This document shows, piece after piece, positions 35,240-43,391 of a DNA stretch of 64,000 nucleotides. A program made the translations under genes and the position numbers. Each line of letters begins with the position of its first letter. Positions within the stretch are counted from its first letter, which is position 1. Under the pieces are notes generated by a model, which ran no database searches, was not told the origin of the DNA, and worked only from the letters and a program-made list of their open reading frames with translations. Source of the stretch: Facklamia languida CCUG 37842 (lineage in GTDB: Bacteria; Bacillota; Bacilli; Lactobacillales; Aerococcaceae); contig NZ_JH601133.1 of assembly GCF_000245795.1 (NCBI RefSeq), forward strand, positions 1,384,994-1,448,993, written 5' to 3'.

Positions 35240-36211
35240 TTGAATCACAACGATAACTTTTCTAAGCAAGTAACGGTGACGAATCCTGACTGGTTAATGG
35301 CCTTATTAGGTAGTCACGATAAGTACCTTCGTTTAATAGAGGAGTCTTTTGAGGTATCGATAACCAATCGTGGGGACCTGATTACGATTACTGGCAGCGA
35401 TGAAGACCAGGTCGAGACCGTACGACAAGTGTTTTTGAACCTCTTACTGCTATTGGAGCGGCAAATTACACCGCGTTCAATGGATATTATTACAGCGATT
35501 AAGATGGCCAAGAATGACCGGCTCGATTATTTTATTAATTTATATGAGGAAGTGGTCGGACGAGCAGCAGATGGTTCAGCCATCCGGGCCAAGAACTATG
35601 GCCAATTGCAGTATGTGAAGGCCGTTCATAACCAGGATGTGGTCTTTGGTATGGGACCAGCCGGAACGGGTAAGACTTTCTTGGCAGTTGTCATGGCTGT
35701 TCAAGCGATGCGGGAAGGCAAGGTGAAGAAGATTATCCTCACCCGGCCTGCAGTGGAAGCGGGCGAGAGCCTGGGCTTTTTGCCAGGGGACCTCAAGGAG
35801 AAAGTGGATCCTTATCTACGTCCAATTTACGATGCCCTATATACCATCTATGGAACCGAACAGACCAACCGTATGATGGAGCGGGGGGTTATTGAGATCG
35901 CTCCCTTGGCTTATATGCGGGGGCGGACCCTGGATGATGCCTTTGTGATTCTCGATGAAGCGCAAAATACAACGATTGCCCAAATGAAGATGTTCTTAAC
36001 CCGGTTAGGCTTTGGGTCCAAGATGATCATCAATGGCGACCAAACACAAATTGACCTGCCAAAGGGTGTGCGCTCGGGGCTGATTGACGCCCATAGTAAA
36101 TTAAAGGGGTTAAACCGAATCGGCTTTGTCAGCTTTGATGAATACGATGTGGTCCGTCATCCAGTTGTCGCCGATATTATCCGAGCTTATGGTCATGAGA
36201 AGAATGGCTAG
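35240..36211 (+). CDS. phoH: PhoH-family ATPase
   Basis: A 323-residue P-loop protein, with Walker A GPAGTGKTF and the Walker B DEAQN motif (FVILDEAQNTT). An N-terminal KH-like region covers about 1-110. Its exact role is unclear; the family is tied to RNA handling because it is linked with YbeY. The start is TTG 35240, with AAAGGAGA 7-8 bases upstream. It opens the phoH-pgpH-ybeY-dgkA-era-recO group conserved in Firmicutes. Confidence 0.94.
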   Translation: MNHNDNFSKQVTVTNPDWLMALLGSHDKYLRLIEESFEVSITNRGDLITITGSDEDQVETVRQVFLNLLLLLERQITPRSMDIITAIKMAKNDRLDYFINLYEEVVGRAADGSAIRAKNYGQLQYVKAVHNQDVVFGMGPAGTGKTFLAVVMAVQAMREGKVKKIILTRPAVEAGESLGFLPGDLKEKVDPYLRPIYDALYTIYGTEQTNRMMERGVIEIAPLAYMRGRTLDDAFVILDEAQNTTIAQMKMFLTRLGFGSKMIINGDQTQIDLPKGVRSGLIDAHSKLKGLNRIGFVSFDEYDVVRHPVVADIIRAYGHEKNG

Positions 36212-36233
36212 TGCGTAAAGGAGGAAGGTTGCA

Positions 36234-38456
36234 GTGAATCGTCGCTTGCAAGATTTTCAAGAGAAGCTGGGTCCTTTTTATCTCCCTCTGATTGGGCTCT
36301 TAGTCACTTTAATTATTGGACTCTTGGGTTATAGTCATGTTAAGCCTAAGACCTATCATTTTGAGCTCAACCAGGTCGCAGATCAGACCATCCTAGCACC
36401 TGCTACGATTGAAGACCAAGAACAGACAGCGATTAACAAGCAAAGGGCTAGGGACTCTGTTAAAGATATTTATCTCTTTCAAGAAGATGTTCGCGATCGT
36501 GCTTTAGAGACAGTGGGACAATTTTTTGCCCGCATGAAACTCCTACGAAATAATCGTTATACCCTTAAGCGGGTGAAGGAAATGGCTGCATTATCGGATA
36601 TTGATTGGCCAGAAGAAGTGGCCTTGTTAGATGAGGTCGACCGGCGTACTGATCAAGCAGAAGACTTTATGAACCTGACTTTTGTTGAGCAGTTGGTAAT
36701 TTTTAAGGCAGATATGGCCCAACAACCAACAGGAATTAAAGACTTGGCCCAGGCCTTGAGCCAATCAAGTGTGGAACAATTAGTTTCCATGAATAATAAG
36801 GAATTAGCCCGGGTTCAAGACCAGCTTGAAGAAGATTTGGCTAGTAGCTTGGAGAAGGAACTCTCGTCTGCTGAGGTAGAGGAGGAGACCAATAAGTGGC
36901 GGTCAAGGTTGACTTCATCTGATTTATCTTATGCTAACCAACAACTCTTCTTGAACTTTTTCGACCATTTGATTCAGCCAACCTTAATCTATTCGGAGAC
37001 TGAGACGAACCGTTTGAAGGATGAGGCGGAAGCCCAAGTCCAGCCTTCTTATATCCTGCAAGGCCAAGTGATTATTCAAAAAGGCCATATTATCAGCCAA
37101 AATAATCTTAGACAGCTGAACCTCTATGGCTATCTGGATTCTACTACGCGGCAGAACCTGATGATGGTTTTTATGGGCTTAATTGTCATTCACGGCTTTT
37201 TGATGGTTGCCATTTTCTCTGATGGCTTTAAATGGCGGGATATAAAGACGGCCAACCGTGAGATCACCGCTTACGGTTTGATGCTGGTTGGGAGCCTTCT
37301 CTTGGTCAAAGTGGGCCAGATGATGAAGGGGTCTCAGATGACTTACGCCACCCTGATGGTGCCAGTGATGATCCTACCGATCTTACTCAAGCCTAAAATC
37401 AAAATGTCCGCTACTTTAATGGCTCTCATCGCCTTAAATTTATTTAGCCTGTTCTTTATTTCGGATAATGATAACCAGACCATGGTAACCTTTGTCTCTT
37501 TATTCTATTGGTTCGTACAAGGAATCAGCTTAATCATGGTATTATCAAGTAAGTTCCACCAGTTGACCTATCCTCGTCTCTTGGGGGTACAATTAGTGAT
37601 CCAATATGCAGTGGCGCTAGCCCTCATGGTGGCTTTAAATATCACGGTCTTTTCCAGCCAGGGCTTGACGATCCTGGCCCTGGTCCTCATCGCCAACCTT
37701 TTAGGGATCCTGTTATTGGCGACACTCACTCCCTATTGGGAGCAATTACTGTCGGATAAGGCGCCGATGACTTTGAACCAATTAGCTAATTTGAACCACC
37801 CTTTATTAAAATTATTGATCGAAAAAGCCCCAGGGACGTATCACCACTCGATGATGGTGGCCAATCTAGCAGCCAACGCGGTCGAAGTGATTGGAGGGGA
37901 TTCTTTGATGACCCGGGTGGCGGCTTATTATCATGACATTGGCAAGACGGTCCACCCGCTCTTCTTCGTCGAAAATCTCTCGGGTGGCGTCGAGTCGCCC
38001 CATCGGATGGTGGAGGCAGAGGAGTCGGCTGCGATAATTATCGACCATGTCAACCAAGGGGTGCGGATTCTCAATGACTACCATATGCCACAATCCATCA
38101 TTGATGTCTGCCAGCAGCATCATGGCACCACGCCGGTGGCCTACTTCTACCATCAAGCTAAGAGTCAAAAAGCCAATGTGCAAGAGGGACCGTTTCGCTA
38201 TCCAGGACCGATCCCCCAATCCAAGGAAATAGCCGTGATGATGATTGCGGACTCCTTGGAAGCTGCCTCTCGGACGATGGCAGACTATAGCCAAGAGGCG
38301 ATTGAGTCGCTGGTGGATGCGATCATCCAGGGCAAGATTTCAGATGGACAATTTGCTCAAAGTGGCTTGACAGTAGATGAGCTCTATCGAGTACGCCGGT
38401 CTTTGATTTCAGGGATTGGCTCGATGTATCATACGCGGATTGATTATCCAAAATAA
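36234..38456 (+). CDS. pgpH: Cyclic-di-AMP phosphodiesterase PgpH-type (7TM-HD)
   Basis: A 740-residue membrane protein. One N-terminal helix (about 17-33) is followed by a long extracellular region, seven or so membrane helices (about 305-515), and a cytosolic HD domain that has HHSMMVANLA near 535, the YHDIGK motif near 564 and later LEAASRTM. PgpH hydrolyses cyclic di-AMP and so affects osmotic and potassium control. It starts at GTG 36234 behind AAAGGAGG, 22 bases after phoH. The cyclic-di-AMP role is known for the family, not shown here. Confidence 0.93.
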   Translation: MNRRLQDFQEKLGPFYLPLIGLLVTLIIGLLGYSHVKPKTYHFELNQVADQTILAPATIEDQEQTAINKQRARDSVKDIYLFQEDVRDRALETVGQFFARMKLLRNNRYTLKRVKEMAALSDIDWPEEVALLDEVDRRTDQAEDFMNLTFVEQLVIFKADMAQQPTGIKDLAQALSQSSVEQLVSMNNKELARVQDQLEEDLASSLEKELSSAEVEEETNKWRSRLTSSDLSYANQQLFLNFFDHLIQPTLIYSETETNRLKDEAEAQVQPSYILQGQVIIQKGHIISQNNLRQLNLYGYLDSTTRQNLMMVFMGLIVIHGFLMVAIFSDGFKWRDIKTANREITAYGLMLVGSLLLVKVGQMMKGSQMTYATLMVPVMILPILLKPKIKMSATLMALIALNLFSLFFISDNDNQTMVTFVSLFYWFVQGISLIMVLSSKFHQLTYPRLLGVQLVIQYAVALALMVALNITVFSSQGLTILALVLIANLLGILLLATLTPYWEQLLSDKAPMTLNQLANLNHPLLKLLIEKAPGTYHHSMMVANLAANAVEVIGGDSLMTRVAAYYHDIGKTVHPLFFVENLSGGVESPHRMVEAEESAAIIIDHVNQGVRILNDYHMPQSIIDVCQQHHGTTPVAYFYHQAKSQKANVQEGPFRYPGPIPQSKEIAVMMIADSLEAASRTMADYSQEAIESLVDAIIQGKISDGQFAQSGLTVDELYRVRRSLISGIGSMYHTRIDYPK

Positions 38457-38508
38457 GAGTGCGTTAGGAGCCAATATTTTTTGGCGGTTTTTGTGAGGAG
38501 GGCCATGA

Positions 38509-38982
38509 ATGAATTTAGAAATTATTGATGATCATCACTATTTGACTTCAGACCAAATGCTTCTGATCGAAGAAGTTTTGCAGCTAGCAGGTCAGAAGTT
38601 AAAGCGGTCGGACCAAGACGAATTAGATGTGACTTTGGTGGATAATCCGACCATTCAAACGTTAAATCGGGACTATCGGGGAAAAGATCAAGTCACTGAT
38701 GTCTTATCCTTTGCCTTGTTGGAAGGAGAAGAGCCAGTGGATTGGTCCAACTTATCCGACACGGTCGACTATCCGACCCACTTAGGGGATATCATTATTG
38801 CCTATCAACGAGCGGTTGACCAAGCAGAGGAGTATGGCCATTCGATTGACCGGGAGCTAGCCTTCCTGGCTGTTCACGGCTTCTTGCACCTTAATGGTTA
38901 CGACCATCAGACTCAAGAAGAAGAACTTGAAATGTTTCGCCTACAAGAAGAGGTACTTGAAGACTATGGACTTACAAGATAG
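38509..38982 (+). CDS. ybeY: Endoribonuclease YbeY
   Basis: A 157-residue zinc-dependent endoribonuclease that takes part in 16S rRNA 3'-end maturation and ribosome quality control. The metal site is HGFLHLNGYDH, at about residues 124-134. TDVLSFALLEGE is also characteristic. It starts at ATG 38509 behind GTGAGGAGGG, and its end overlaps dgkA by 17 bases. Confidence 0.96.
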   Translation: MNLEIIDDHHYLTSDQMLLIEEVLQLAGQKLKRSDQDELDVTLVDNPTIQTLNRDYRGKDQVTDVLSFALLEGEEPVDWSNLSDTVDYPTHLGDIIIAYQRAVDQAEEYGHSIDRELAFLAVHGFLHLNGYDHQTQEEELEMFRLQEEVLEDYGLTR

Positions 38983-39349
38983 AAAGAACCCCCATTTTAT
39001 TCAAGCAGTCAAGTGTTCACTCGCCGGGCTCAAGGCCGCTTTTACCAGTGAGCGTAATTTAAAGATTGACCTGGTGGCGGGCCTGGCGGTCATTGCTTTA
39101 GGACTGGTCTTGGACCTCGGGATCGATGAATGGCTTTGGTTGTCTCTAGCGATGACCGGGGTCTTGGTCACCGAATTATTAAACACCGCCTTGGAACGGG
39201 TGGTTGACTTAACGGTGGGTAACCAGTGGCACCTCCTGGCCAAAGAGGCCAAGGATATTGCCGCTGGAGCGGTTCTCATCGCCGCCTTTCAAGCAATGTT
39301 GATCGGAGCCTTGATCTTTGGACCTTACTTGTTAAAAGGACGAGGCTAG
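38966..39349 (+). CDS. dgkA: Undecaprenol/diacylglycerol kinase (DgkA family)
   Basis: A 127-residue membrane kinase with three hydrophobic helices. FTSERNLKIDLVAG and the catalytic ELLNTALERVVDL segment are typical. In Gram-positives this family phosphorylates undecaprenol, feeding the lipid carrier for cell wall synthesis. The start at ATG 38966 lies inside the end of ybeY, behind AAGAGG; an upstream frame from 38894 is unlikely. It is followed by era. Confidence 0.92.
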   Translation: MDLQDRKNPHFIQAVKCSLAGLKAAFTSERNLKIDLVAGLAVIALGLVLDLGIDEWLWLSLAMTGVLVTELLNTALERVVDLTVGNQWHLLAKEAKDIAAGAVLIAAFQAMLIGALIFGPYLLKGRG

Positions 39350-39371
39350 ATAAGAGGAAGGAAGCTTTTAG

Positions 39372-40277
39372 ATGGAAAATAAAGGATTCAAGTCGGGGTT
39401 TGTGACCTTGATCGGGCGACCAAATGTTGGAAAGTCCACTCTGATGAACCAGATTATTGGGCAAAAAATCGCCATTATGTCGGATAAGGCGCAAACGACC
39501 CGCAATAAGATCCAAGGGGTCTATACCCGGCCAGATGCTCAAATCGTCTTTATGGACACTCCTGGCGTGCATAAACCCAAACATGCCTTGGGTGACTTTA
39601 TGGTGAAGACTGCTTATTCAGCCATCCAAGGAGTGGATGCCGTTCTGGTTCTTGTCAATGCGGCGGAGAAGATGGGGCCTGGTGACCGCTTTGTCTTGGA
39701 TAGGGTCCGGGACTTGAAGATTCCTGTCTGCCTGGTTGTGAATAAGATTGACCTGATTGATAAGACCCAATTGATGCCGATCATTGACCAATACACCCAG
39801 GAATATCCTTTTGATGAAGTCTTCCCAATCTCAGCCCTAACGGGAGAATCGGTTGACCGCCTATTGGAACGGTTGGTGGAATTGATGCCACAAGGCCCTC
39901 AATATTATCCTGCCGACCAAGTGGTTGACCATCCAGAATATTTCTTAGTGTCAGAATTGATCCGCGAGCAAGTCTTATTTCGAACACGCGAAGAAGTTCC
40001 CCATTCTGTGGCAGTCAGTGTTCAGTCCATGCAGAAGAATGAAGAAGACGAGGTTGAGGTGCTGGCAACGATCATTGTGGAGCGTAAGAGTCAAAAGGGA
40101 ATCTTGATTGGCGCTCAAGGGAAAATGATTAAAGAAATTAAACGAGGCGCAAAACGTGAAATTGAAGCCCTCTTAGGTAGCAAGGTTTACCTCGACTTAT
40201 GGGTGAAGGTGCAAAAGAACTGGCGCGACCGACAGTCCCAACTCAATGACTTCGGCTATCGTCCAGATGATTATTAA
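39372..40277 (+). CDS. era: GTPase Era
   Basis: A 301-residue GTPase that helps assemble the 30S subunit. The G domain shows GRPNVGKST, DTPGVHKPKH and NKIDLID. A C-terminal KH domain contains GAQGKMIKEIKRGAKREIE and binds the 3' end of 16S rRNA. Length is normal. It precedes recO by 13 bases, a conserved pairing. Confidence 0.97.
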   Translation: MENKGFKSGFVTLIGRPNVGKSTLMNQIIGQKIAIMSDKAQTTRNKIQGVYTRPDAQIVFMDTPGVHKPKHALGDFMVKTAYSAIQGVDAVLVLVNAAEKMGPGDRFVLDRVRDLKIPVCLVVNKIDLIDKTQLMPIIDQYTQEYPFDEVFPISALTGESVDRLLERLVELMPQGPQYYPADQVVDHPEYFLVSELIREQVLFRTREEVPHSVAVSVQSMQKNEEDEVEVLATIIVERKSQKGILIGAQGKMIKEIKRGAKREIEALLGSKVYLDLWVKVQKNWRDRQSQLNDFGYRPDDY

Positions 40278-40290
40278 GGGGGCATCCTGG

Positions 40291-41064
40291 ATGTATGCCA
40301 AATTTGAAGGCATTGTCCTTTTTGTTAGACCTTACCGGGAAAAGGACGCGTTAGTGAAGATATTTACCAAGGATTTTGGAACCCGGATGTTCTTTATCAA
40401 GGGCTACCAGGCTATTAACCACCCCTTAAAAAAACACTTGTTGCCATTAAGTCAACACCAGTATGTTGGCCGAGTGAATGATTCGGGTTTTTCTTTCTTG
40501 AAGGAAGGGGCCACCTTGAATGCCTTTCGTCAGTTACAAGCGGACCCCTTCTTGCAGGCGCATGCGGCCTATGCGAGTCAATTGATTGACGCGAGTATCG
40601 AAGACCACCAGGTTGACTTGCAACATTATCACTTATTCGAAAGGGTCTTGACTAAGTTGAACCAAGTCAAGGAAGGCCGTCCCGTGACACTCTGGTTAGA
40701 AATAAACCTGTTAAGTCGATTTGGACTTCAAGTCGATTGGCTTCACTGTCAAGAATGTGGCGGACAAGCGCGCCCCATGGATTTCTCCATGGTCCGTCAA
40801 GGGGTCTTGTGCGCCCATCATTTACAAGCTGATCCATACCGCCTGCAGTTAAGAAAACCTGTCTTGACAGTCATTCAGACCCTGAGTCAGATTCAGCTCC
40901 AGCAGTTAGGCGAAGTCCAAGTGAGTGACCAGACCTACGAAAGCTGTCAAGCAGTCATGCAAATGATCTATCAGGAATGGGTGGGCATGCACTTGAAGAG
41001 CGCTTCTTATCTCCAGGCGCTCTACCGAACGGCCAAGACTTGGCAACCATCGGGGGAAGACTAG
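40291..41064 (+). CDS. recO: DNA repair protein RecO
   Basis: A 257-residue recombination mediator that helps load RecA with RecR and RecF. The N-terminal OB fold reads KFEGIVLFVRPYREKDALV. A zinc-binding set CQECGG then CAHH is seen in the C-terminal half. ATG 40291 is 13 bases after era, behind AAGGGGG; the longer frame from 40246 would overlap era and adds no conserved residues. A partial copy of the local repeat follows the stop codon directly. Confidence 0.94.
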   Translation: MYAKFEGIVLFVRPYREKDALVKIFTKDFGTRMFFIKGYQAINHPLKKHLLPLSQHQYVGRVNDSGFSFLKEGATLNAFRQLQADPFLQAHAAYASQLIDASIEDHQVDLQHYHLFERVLTKLNQVKEGRPVTLWLEINLLSRFGLQVDWLHCQECGGQARPMDFSMVRQGVLCAHHLQADPYRLQLRKPVLTVIQTLSQIQLQQLGEVQVSDQTYESCQAVMQMIYQEWVGMHLKSASYLQALYRTAKTWQPSGED

Positions 41065-41104
41065 GCCGCCTTTCAAGGCTTTGCTTTTTCGGCTACTCTA
41101 CTAG
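41065..41104. repeat. Partial copy F of the MITE-like repeat
   Basis: The sequence from CCGCCTTTCAAGGCTTTGC to CTACTAG matches, with a few changes, the part of copy A from CCGCCTTTCAAAGCGATGC to CCACTAG, in the same orientation. It starts at the base after the recO stop codon. It ends at the TAGAATTAAAAG that flanks copy A. Confidence 0.6.
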
Positions 41105-41146
41105 AATTAAAAGTTGTAAAAAACTAAAATAAAAACAGCTAAGATA

Positions 41147-41319
41147 CCGTCAATAAGACAGGTTTCAATGCTTATCATAGGGGACCGCCTTTCAAAGCGA
41201 TGCTTTTCCAGGCTCGATCCACTAGGCAATGCCTAAACGGTAAACCGTAAGGCATTGCACGCTGCGTGGATCGTCCTTCTTCCTATGATTAAGCATTGAA
41301 ACCTGCCTTTTATTGACGG
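41147..41319 (-). repeat. MITE-like palindromic repeat, copy A (173 bp)
   Basis: A 173-bp element bounded by CCGTCAATAA and TTATTGACGG. Almost the whole length can fold into one long hairpin: GGTTTCAATGCTTA pairs with TAAGCATTGAAACC, CGATCCAC with GTGGATCG, and GCAATGCC with GGCATTGC, with one side arm. It is about 90% identical to copy B in reverse orientation. A further inverted pair, TAGAATTAAAAG (41102-41113) and its complement (41340-41351), lies outside and may be the true element ends. No coding frame. Confidence 0.85.
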
Positions 41320-41979
41320 ATTTTATATCTATTTTGAGGCTTTTAATTCTAATATAGTTACCAAAATAAAAACTAGTTTAATAAGCTATTGTCAATAAGG
41401 TGATGTTTATTTTAAAAGAAAGTTAAGCCGACAGATAGCATTTGACTCGTCTTCGAATGATAAAAATGAAGTAAATATACAGGTGAGCGTACCAGGATAT
41501 AGAATACAAAAATAAAGATCAGTATTCATTTTATTGATGTCCTAGGATATATTAAAAAAATTAAAGCTTCAATCTTTCAGAAGGCAGAATTTGAATAGAA
41601 AATAAAAGAGTAGGTAGTATGTCTTGCCCATTTCGACAGCCTGCTTTTTCATTTATATCCTTTTCTAATTTAATAAGCAGATTAAAGGTTGATTGATTTT
41701 TTTCTGATTTAAAAGTCAAGTTTTAAATCTATTATTGATCAAGATACCCTGAAATTGATTGAAAAAGCTAGGTTTCCTCTCCTCTTAGGCTTGATTGTTT
41801 TAATAATCAGTCTTTGATCCCTGGTTATTTAGCTTTAATTTTAAATTTTAGGTTGATTACCTAAATTTTTAAGTGATTTAAGAAAGGTTTAATACTGTTA
41901 TTGGCAATGTTTATTCAATCATTTTTGATTTTGCCACTTAGATTAATCTAGAAAGCTTTAAATTGATAGAAACGTGAAT
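41320..41979. other. AT-rich gene-free island between inverted repeat copies
   Basis: About 660 bases, clearly richer in A and T than the genes around it, with no open frame of 60 codons. A further GTCAATAAGG, like the element end, is at 41391-41400. Short inverted repeats such as TGATT/AATCA occur. I see no promoter, gene remnant or tRNA that I can support. Confidence 0.6.
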
Positions 41980-42152
41980 CCGTCAATAAAAGGCAGGTCC
42001 CAATGCTTAATCATAGGGAGTAGGACGATCCACGTAGCGTGCATTGCCTTACGGTTTACCGTTTAGGGAATGCCTAGTGGATCGAGCCCGGAAAAGCACC
42101 GCTTTGGAAGGCGGTCCCCTATGATAAGCCTTGGGGGCTGCCTTATTGACGG
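41980..42152 (+). repeat. MITE-like palindromic repeat, copy B (173 bp)
   Basis: A second 173-bp element with the same ends, CCGTCAATAA and TTATTGACGG, in inverse orientation to copy A. I count 17 differences from copy A by eye. Several are paired: TTC opposite GAA in copy A is replaced by CCC opposite GGG in copy B, keeping the outer stem. Element ends at 42152, about 90 bases before the glyQ promoter. Confidence 0.85.
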
Positions 42153-42240
42153 CTATCCTTCCTTTTATTTTTTTAGTTCTCGAATCACTTAATCCAAGTG
42201 ACCTAGTCCGTAATGCAAGACTAGGCTAATCATCTATTAA

Positions 42241-42269
42241 TTGACAATTCCCCGATTTATTAGTAAAAT
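42241..42269 (+). promoter_or_regulatory. Promoter of glyQS
   Basis: TTGACA (42241-42246), 17 bases, TAAAAT (42264-42269): a near-consensus promoter just before the T-box leader. Confidence 0.75.
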
Positions 42270-42276
42270 TTGAACC

Positions 42277-42456
42277 AATCAAGGTGGATAAAGAAGATAG
42301 TATAGCGACTCTAGGAGGGTGTAAGCTAGAGCAAATCGAAGGTATCCTTGGTAAAGTTGAATCAAATGAAGTGCTAACAGATTGTTAGAATTAGGGTGGA
42401 ACCGCGAAAGAACTTTTCGTCCCTATGACCTCGATGGGGTCATGGGGATATTTTTA
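42277..42456 (+). promoter_or_regulatory. T-box riboswitch (Gly) controlling glyQS
   Basis: The leader has a stem I region with GACTCTAGGAGGGTG, a candidate Gly specifier GGT at 42341-42343 (TCGAAGGTATCC), and the T-box AGGGTGGAACCGCG (42393-42406). The terminator is CCCTATGACC-TCGAT-GGGGTCATGGGG followed by ATATTTTT (42418-42456). Uncharged tRNA-Gly should favour antitermination. Confidence 0.92.
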
Positions 42457-42487
42457 GTTTTGAGATAAGATGAGGAGAGAAAAGACA

Positions 42488-43378
42488 ATGGCAGTTGAAT
42501 CCATACAAGACATGATCTTAACCTTGCAGAAATTCTGGTCAGACAAGGGTTGCTTGATTTTACAATCCTACGATACCGAAAAAGGGGCAGGAACGATGAG
42601 TCCTTATACCTTCCTACGGTCAAATGGACCTGAACCCTGGAATGCCGCCTATGTTGAACCTTCGAGACGGCCAGCCGATGGTCGTTATGGTGAGAATCCC
42701 AACCGTCTCTATCAGCACCACCAATTTCAAGTCGTCATGAAGCCCTCCCCCTTAACGATTCAAGAGGACTATCTAGATTCCTTACGGGCCCTAGGCATCG
42801 ACCCTCTTCAACATGATATTCGCTTTGTTGAGGACAATTGGGAGAACCCCTCTCTTGGATGTGCAGGTCTGGGTTGGGAAGTCTGGGTCGATGGCATGGA
42901 ATGTACCCAATTCACTTATTTCCAACAAGTAGGCGGTCTGAAGTGTGACCCGGTGACGTCGGAATTGACCTATGGCTTGGAACGCTTAGCCATGTATATC
43001 TTTGATGTCGAGAATGTGTATGATCTCGAATGGGCACCAGGCGTCAAGTACGGTGAGATCTTTAAGCAACCTGAATATGAACATTCAAAGTTCTCTTTCG
43101 AACTGGCGAATGGAGACTTGCTCTTTGAACAATTTGATTCCTTTGAAGGGGAAGCCCTTCACCTGTTAGATGCCCAATTAGTCCACCCAGCCTATGATTA
43201 TATTCTTAAGGCGAGTCATACCTTTAACTTACTCGATGCGCGAGGCTTGATTTCACCTTCGGATCGGGCTGCTTATCTAGGGCGGATTCGCAAGCTCGCG
43301 CGGGGGATCGCCAAGGCCTTTGTTGCAGAGCGGGAGGAGCTCGGTTTTCCCCTGTTAAAGAATCAGACGCAAGCGTAA
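42488..43378 (+). CDS. glyQ: Glycyl-tRNA synthetase alpha subunit
   Basis: A 296-residue class II catalytic subunit of the bacterial alpha2-beta2 GlyRS. Typical segments are [34 protein letters not shown] and [23 protein letters not shown] 42488 follows AGGAGAG; the longer frame from 42470 includes the ribosome site. It is followed by glyS after 13 bases and is controlled by the Gly T-box leader. Confidence 0.97.
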   Translation: MAVESIQDMILTLQKFWSDKGCLILQSYDTEKGAGTMSPYTFLRSNGPEPWNAAYVEPSRRPADGRYGENPNRLYQHHQFQVVMKPSPLTIQEDYLDSLRALGIDPLQHDIRFVEDNWENPSLGCAGLGWEVWVDGMECTQFTYFQQVGGLKCDPVTSELTYGLERLAMYIFDVENVYDLEWAPGVKYGEIFKQPEYEHSKFSFELANGDLLFEQFDSFEGEALHLLDAQLVHPAYDYILKASHTFNLLDARGLISPSDRAAYLGRIRKLARGIAKAFVAEREELGFPLLKNQTQA

Positions 43379-43391
43379 AGGAGGGAATGTG

